Below are positions 49,136-51,986 of a stretch of 51,986 bases of DNA, one piece after another. Position 1 is the first letter of the stretch. Each line of letters opens with the position of its first letter. Position numbers and translations under genes: made by a program. The notes beneath the pieces were generated by a model. The model worked only from the letters and a program-made list of their open reading frames with translations. It was not told where the DNA came from and made no database searches. Source of the stretch: an uncultured Myxococcales bacterium (GTDB lineage Bacteria; Myxococcota_A; Bradymonadia; UBA7976; UBA1532); contig CAINDO010000450.1 in assembly GCA_903847385.1 (NCBI GenBank), positions 1 to 51,986 on the forward strand, written 5' to 3'.

Positions 49136-51895
49136 TCAGCGCGGGCTGCCGCTCAAGAACACCCAGTGGTCGCGGGCCGATTTCAGGGCGTCCCAGAACG
49201 CCGGGTTGCTCACGGCGTTCTCGACGATCTTCAGGCCGCCGTCCATGTCGATGGGCAGGGCCCGGGGCTGGGCCGCGTCGAACTGCACGTCCGCCGAGCT
49301 GGCCGAGTACTCGCCGATGGTGGCCATGGCGGTCATCCACGAGGCGACGGCGGCCTCCATGCGGGCGAAGGGGTTCAGGTCGGCGAGCACCTGCCCGTAC
49401 CACCGGGGCAGCATCGGCGCATCCGGCCGGGTCTCCGGGGGGGGCACCACGTTCGAGGACACGACGAACCGCGCGCCCTCCTGCCGCAGCACGCCTGCGG
49501 GTACGTTGGCCACCATGCCCCCGTCCACCCAGGTGGCGAAGGCGGTGCGCGTGGGCGGCATCATGGGCGAAAGGCCGCCGCTGGCGCGCACGCCCTGGCC
49601 CAGCGTGCCCCGGGACACGTAGTCCTCGGAGCCGCTGACGACGTCCGTCGTGGCCGGGAAGAACGGGATGACCAGATCCTCGAGCCGCCGCCCGCCCAGC
49701 AGGCGGTCGATGAGCATCTGCAGGGGCACGTAGGTCAGAAACGCCGCCTGCGTGGCCACGTTCAGCTTGCCGCCGTTGCGCATGAGCTTCAGCAGGCCGT
49801 CGTTCTGCTCGGCGGCGTAGAACGCGCCCACGACCGACCCGAAGCTGGCGCCGCTGACCATGTCCACGGGCACGCCCTGCTTCTTCAGGTGGTAGAGCAC
49901 CGCCAGATGGGCGTAGCCCCAGGCCCCGCCGCCGCCCAGCGCCACGCCGACCCGGCGGTCCGTCACGGCCCGGGCCCAGCGCGAGAAGTCCTCGGGGTAC
50001 TCCGCCCGCCACGTCGCCGCCGGCCGCGCGCCGCCGGCCAGCGGCATCGTGAGGCGCACGCGGTTGGGCGGGTACACGTTGCGGCTCGGGGGCGAGCCGG
50101 CGTCCTCCACGGGCACGTCCGTGGGCAGGATGGTGGTGAACACCGAGGCCACGCGCCGCGGCGAGGGCTCGGAGAAGGGGATGCGGCGGTCCGCGTGGGT
50201 GAGCACCACACGATCGGCCAGCGGCCACAGCGTCGGCTCGTTGCGCGCGAGCACCAGCACCCAGTGCAGGCCGGGCTGCTGGCGGGCGCGCAGCACGGCG
50301 GCCTCCAGCGCGGCGGGCGTGGGCTCGCCGCCCAGATCCACCACCGCGGCGCGCTCGCCGAAGTCGGCGTGCAGCGTGTCGGCCAGGGCCTCGAGCAGGG
50401 CGGGCAGATGCGGGAACACGTTCCCCGTGCCCACGGGCTGGAACAGCAGCACGGGCGCGGGCGGCGGGGTGTTCGGCGCGGTCGGCGTCGTCAGGCGGGC
50501 GCGGGCGGCCAGAATCTCGCGGTTGGCCCCCCGGGCGGCGATGACCTTGCCCAAGAAGGTCTCGACCTTGTCGAGGACCTCGAAGCAGCGATGCCGCAGA
50601 AAGAATACGACCTTGGCCGGCGTGCGGGCCTGCCACACACGGCCGACGGGCTCGCCGAGCACCATGTCCAGCAGGCCGAAGCTCTCGCCGGGGCGGACGG
50701 CGGACTCCGGGTGCAGCGTGTGCAGATCGGAGGTCGCCCCGCCGCGGTGCCCCGGGCGGTTGCCCACGCGCAGAAGCTCGCCCTCGAGCACCAGGCCGAA
50801 GCCGGGCACCTGGTTCACGGGCTCGGGATCGGGCCAGTTCAGGCGCCAGCGCAACAGCTCGGCGCCTTGCAGGAGGGCGTAGAGGTCGTCGTCCCCCAGG
50901 CCGCCCAGCACGGGCAGCATGCGCAGGTTCGACACCAGCGTGCTCGCGTTGCGGTCCACCTCGCGGAACGAGGCGGCGAACAGGCGGAACCAGTCGGCGC
51001 CGCCCTCCCGGGCCGAGCCCGCCTGCGAGAACAGGAGCGACCGGATGGCCGCGCGGGGCAGTACGAGCAGCTCCGTGTCGGCCTCGGCGACGGCGCGGAT
51101 CGGGCTCGCGGGGGCCGTGGCGTCCGTCGAGAGGGCCTCGCCGCCGAACACGCCGCCGTACCCCAGGGCGTAGGTGACCTCGCCGCCGGGCGTGCGCCGC
51201 GTGAGCGCGACGCTGCCCGCGCCCGCGACCACGTAGAGCGCGTCCGCCGGGGCGTCCAGGTCGACCAGGGGCTCGCCGTTGTGCACGGCGCGGAAGCTCA
51301 TCGCGTCCCCGACCACGGCGCGCTGGCGGGCGCCGCTGCGGCGCGTCGCCGGGCTGGTGGCCAGCACCGAGTCGCGGCGCAGGCGCTCCAGGGTGGCCTC
51401 CAGCGTCGCGCGGCCCCAGGCCGGATCCGCCGCCACCGCCTCCAGGATCTCCGAGGTGACCAGGTAGTAGCCGCAGTCCGTCTCCGTCTTCAGGCGCAGG
51501 TGGCGCCCCACGACCGGGAAGATCGCCGTGCCGCCGAAGAGCGTGGGCACGGTGCTCATCGTCGAGCCGCCCTCCTCGCGCTCGGCGCCCAGCGTCCAGT
51601 CGTCCGCCGGGGCGCGGGCCTCGGGGGCGCCGGGGCCATGCCGTCGGCCGGGCGACTTGATGGGGGCCACCCGGCGGCGCTCCACGAAGAACAGCAGGCG
51701 CGACTCGTGCGTGAGCAGCGCGAAGCTCCCCTCGGGCAGCGCGCCGAGCTCCATGGACTTGCGCGCGCCCTTGACCTTCACCGGCGGCCCGAGCCGCGCG
51801 GCCAGGGCGACGAGGCGCGCCTCGGGCAGGCCCTCGAGCACCGCGCTCGCCCGCAGGGTCTTCAGCGCGGCCTGGAGCGCGCCCTCTGCGCTCAT
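49136..51895 (-). CDS. Patatin-like phospholipase with cyclic-nucleotide-binding domains
   Basis: 919 aa. Two cNMP-binding-like regions are visible (~30-190 degenerate; ~195-310 clearer with GYGGVFGGEAL; a third around 330-450 with RPGESFGLLDM). The patatin domain starts near residue 645, with oxyanion loop LGGGGAWGYAHLAVL, nucleophile Ser684 (GASFGS) and dyad Asp791 (VDGG). It is like NTE/RssA-type lipases and should cleave phospholipid acyl esters, perhaps under nucleotide control. The ATG at 51895 lies in the ATGA that ends the 25-codon mini-ORF at 51892-51969. The kinase/FGE gene follows nine bases after the stop, so the two are co-transcribed. Confidence 0.88.
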   Translation of the reverse strand: MSAEGALQAALKTLRASAVLEGLPEARLVALAARLGPPVKVKGARKSMELGALPEGSFALLTHESRLLFFVERRRVAPIKSPGRRHGPGAPEARAPADDWTLGAEREEGGSTMSTVPTLFGGTAIFPVVGRHLRLKTETDCGYYLVTSEILEAVAADPAWGRATLEATLERLRRDSVLATSPATRRSGARQRAVVGDAMSFRAVHNGEPLVDLDAPADALYVVAGAGSVALTRRTPGGEVTYALGYGGVFGGEALSTDATAPASPIRAVAEADTELLVLPRAAIRSLLFSQAGSAREGGADWFRLFAASFREVDRNASTLVSNLRMLPVLGGLGDDDLYALLQGAELLRWRLNWPDPEPVNQVPGFGLVLEGELLRVGNRPGHRGGATSDLHTLHPESAVRPGESFGLLDMVLGEPVGRVWQARTPAKVVFFLRHRCFEVLDKVETFLGKVIAARGANREILAARARLTTPTAPNTPPPAPVLLFQPVGTGNVFPHLPALLEALADTLHADFGERAAVVDLGGEPTPAALEAAVLRARQQPGLHWVLVLARNEPTLWPLADRVVLTHADRRIPFSEPSPRRVASVFTTILPTDVPVEDAGSPPSRNVYPPNRVRLTMPLAGGARPAATWRAEYPEDFSRWARAVTDRRVGVALGGGGAWGYAHLAVLYHLKKQGVPVDMVSGASFGSVVGAFYAAEQNDGLLKLMRNGGKLNVATQAAFLTYVPLQMLIDRLLGGRRLEDLVIPFFPATTDVVSGSEDYVSRGTLGQGVRASGGLSPMMPPTRTAFATWVDGGMVANVPAGVLRQEGARFVVSSNVVPPPETRPDAPMLPRWYGQVLADLNPFARMEAAVASWMTAMATIGEYSASSADVQFDAAQPRALPIDMDGGLKIVENAVSNPAFWDALKSARDHWVFLSGSPR

Positions 51896-51986
51896 GACTC
51901 CGCCCCCCCGCCCGCTGCGCGGGACGGCCCCCCCGAGGGGGCGTTCGCTCCGCCTTCGGCTGCGCTCATGACTCCGCCCCCCCGCC
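51886..51986 (-). repeat. ATGA-junction repeat, locus C (74-nt period, cut by right edge)
   Basis: A direct repeat of at least 27 nt (51886-51912 and 51960-51986) with offset 74 exactly, as at locus B. Read on the minus strand the unit has GCCGAAGGCG, a CCCCC-tc-GGGGG hairpin, CCCGC-gca-GCGGG, CGGGGGGGCGG and CATGAGC. The second copy is cut by the window end, so more units may lie beyond. Confidence 0.88.
51892..51969 (-). CDS. 25-codon mini-ORF within the junction repeat
   Basis: On the minus strand, ATG at 51969 and stop TGA at 51894-51892 overlapping the patatin ATG. The peptide begins MSAAEGGANAPS and ends GGGAES; the patatin begins MSAEGALQ, so again the mini-ORF start mirrors the downstream gene. 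Same codon number as the mini-ORF at 44059-44136. Confidence 0.5.
   Translation of the reverse strand: MSAAEGGANAPSGGPSRAAGGGAES

Noticed and set aside
3051..51986. tRNA, rRNA, IS or phage genes
   Set aside because: No cloverleaf-like segments, transposase or integrase motifs, or phage proteins were found when reading the gaps and proteins.

Overview
This is a very GC-rich window (about 70% by eye), dense with genes and in my reading from a member of Myxococcota or a close deltaproteobacterial relative. The evidence is a MYXO-CTERM C-terminal sorting signal (20525-22357), an AgmX/PglI-type protein with zinc ribbon, GYF_2 and TonB-like ends (15634-17535), a Ser/Thr kinase fused to a formylglycine-enzyme-type domain, many Cys-rich or Gly/Pro-rich lipoproteins, and many two-component and c-di-GMP proteins. 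No rRNA, tRNA, insertion sequence, prophage or CRISPR array was seen. No gene-free stretch exceeds about 210 bases.

Layout. 1-3050 (minus) is a coupled phosphorelay pair: a receiver-like/Hpt protein and a hybrid histidine kinase cut by the left edge. 3154-4681 (plus) holds a KAS III-type enzyme and a degenerate receiver-like protein. 4688-7120 (minus) is rplM-rpsI-argC-fxsA, with a promoter and a leader hairpin ahead of rplM. 7253-14883 (plus) holds pssA, an HD-GYP protein, a TPR lipoprotein, a phosphodiester-glycosidase-like protein and a secreted alpha/beta hydrolase. 14885-17535 (minus) is the AgmX-like gene plus two small membrane proteins. 17674-22357 (plus) is mostly exported: a Cys-rich repeat lipoprotein and a MYXO-CTERM protein with a zincin-like site. 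22383-24422 (minus) is an M3 peptidase. 24534-27422 (plus) is a histidine kinase, a mini-ORF, a response regulator and a PfkB kinase. 27502-33422 holds small envelope proteins and a three-gene coupled operon ending in a permuted papain-fold lipoprotein. 33429-36107 (minus) is valS. 36246-38429 is two convergent lipoprotein genes. 38518-41042 is a divergent pair: a receiver protein and a diguanylate cyclase. 41194-44978 (plus) is an Rrf2-regulated set: COQ4-like protein, KAS III-like enzyme, acyltransferase, mini-ORF and an enoyl-reductase-like SDR. 44980-51895 holds a zinc-ribbon methyltransferase, a carboxymuconolactone-decarboxylase-fold protein with a histone-H1-like tail, the kinase/FGE fusion and a cyclic-nucleotide-binding patatin. 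Genes are packed with ATGA, GTGA, TTGA and TGATG overlaps, and several convergent pairs are 1-6 nt apart.

The most unusual feature is a GC-rich repeat found at three places (26076-26241, 44053-44169, 51886-51986), each at an ATGA stop/start overlap. Each repeat encodes a complete mini-ORF (25, 25 or 39 codons). It starts in the ATGA of the gene before and ends in the ATGA of the gene after, so translational coupling is kept. Two copies have exactly the same 74-nt ATG-to-ATG period. All share a CCCGC-nnn-GCGGG hairpin, a G-run and the CATGA junction. At the right edge the array runs out of the window. I do not know a described element with these properties.
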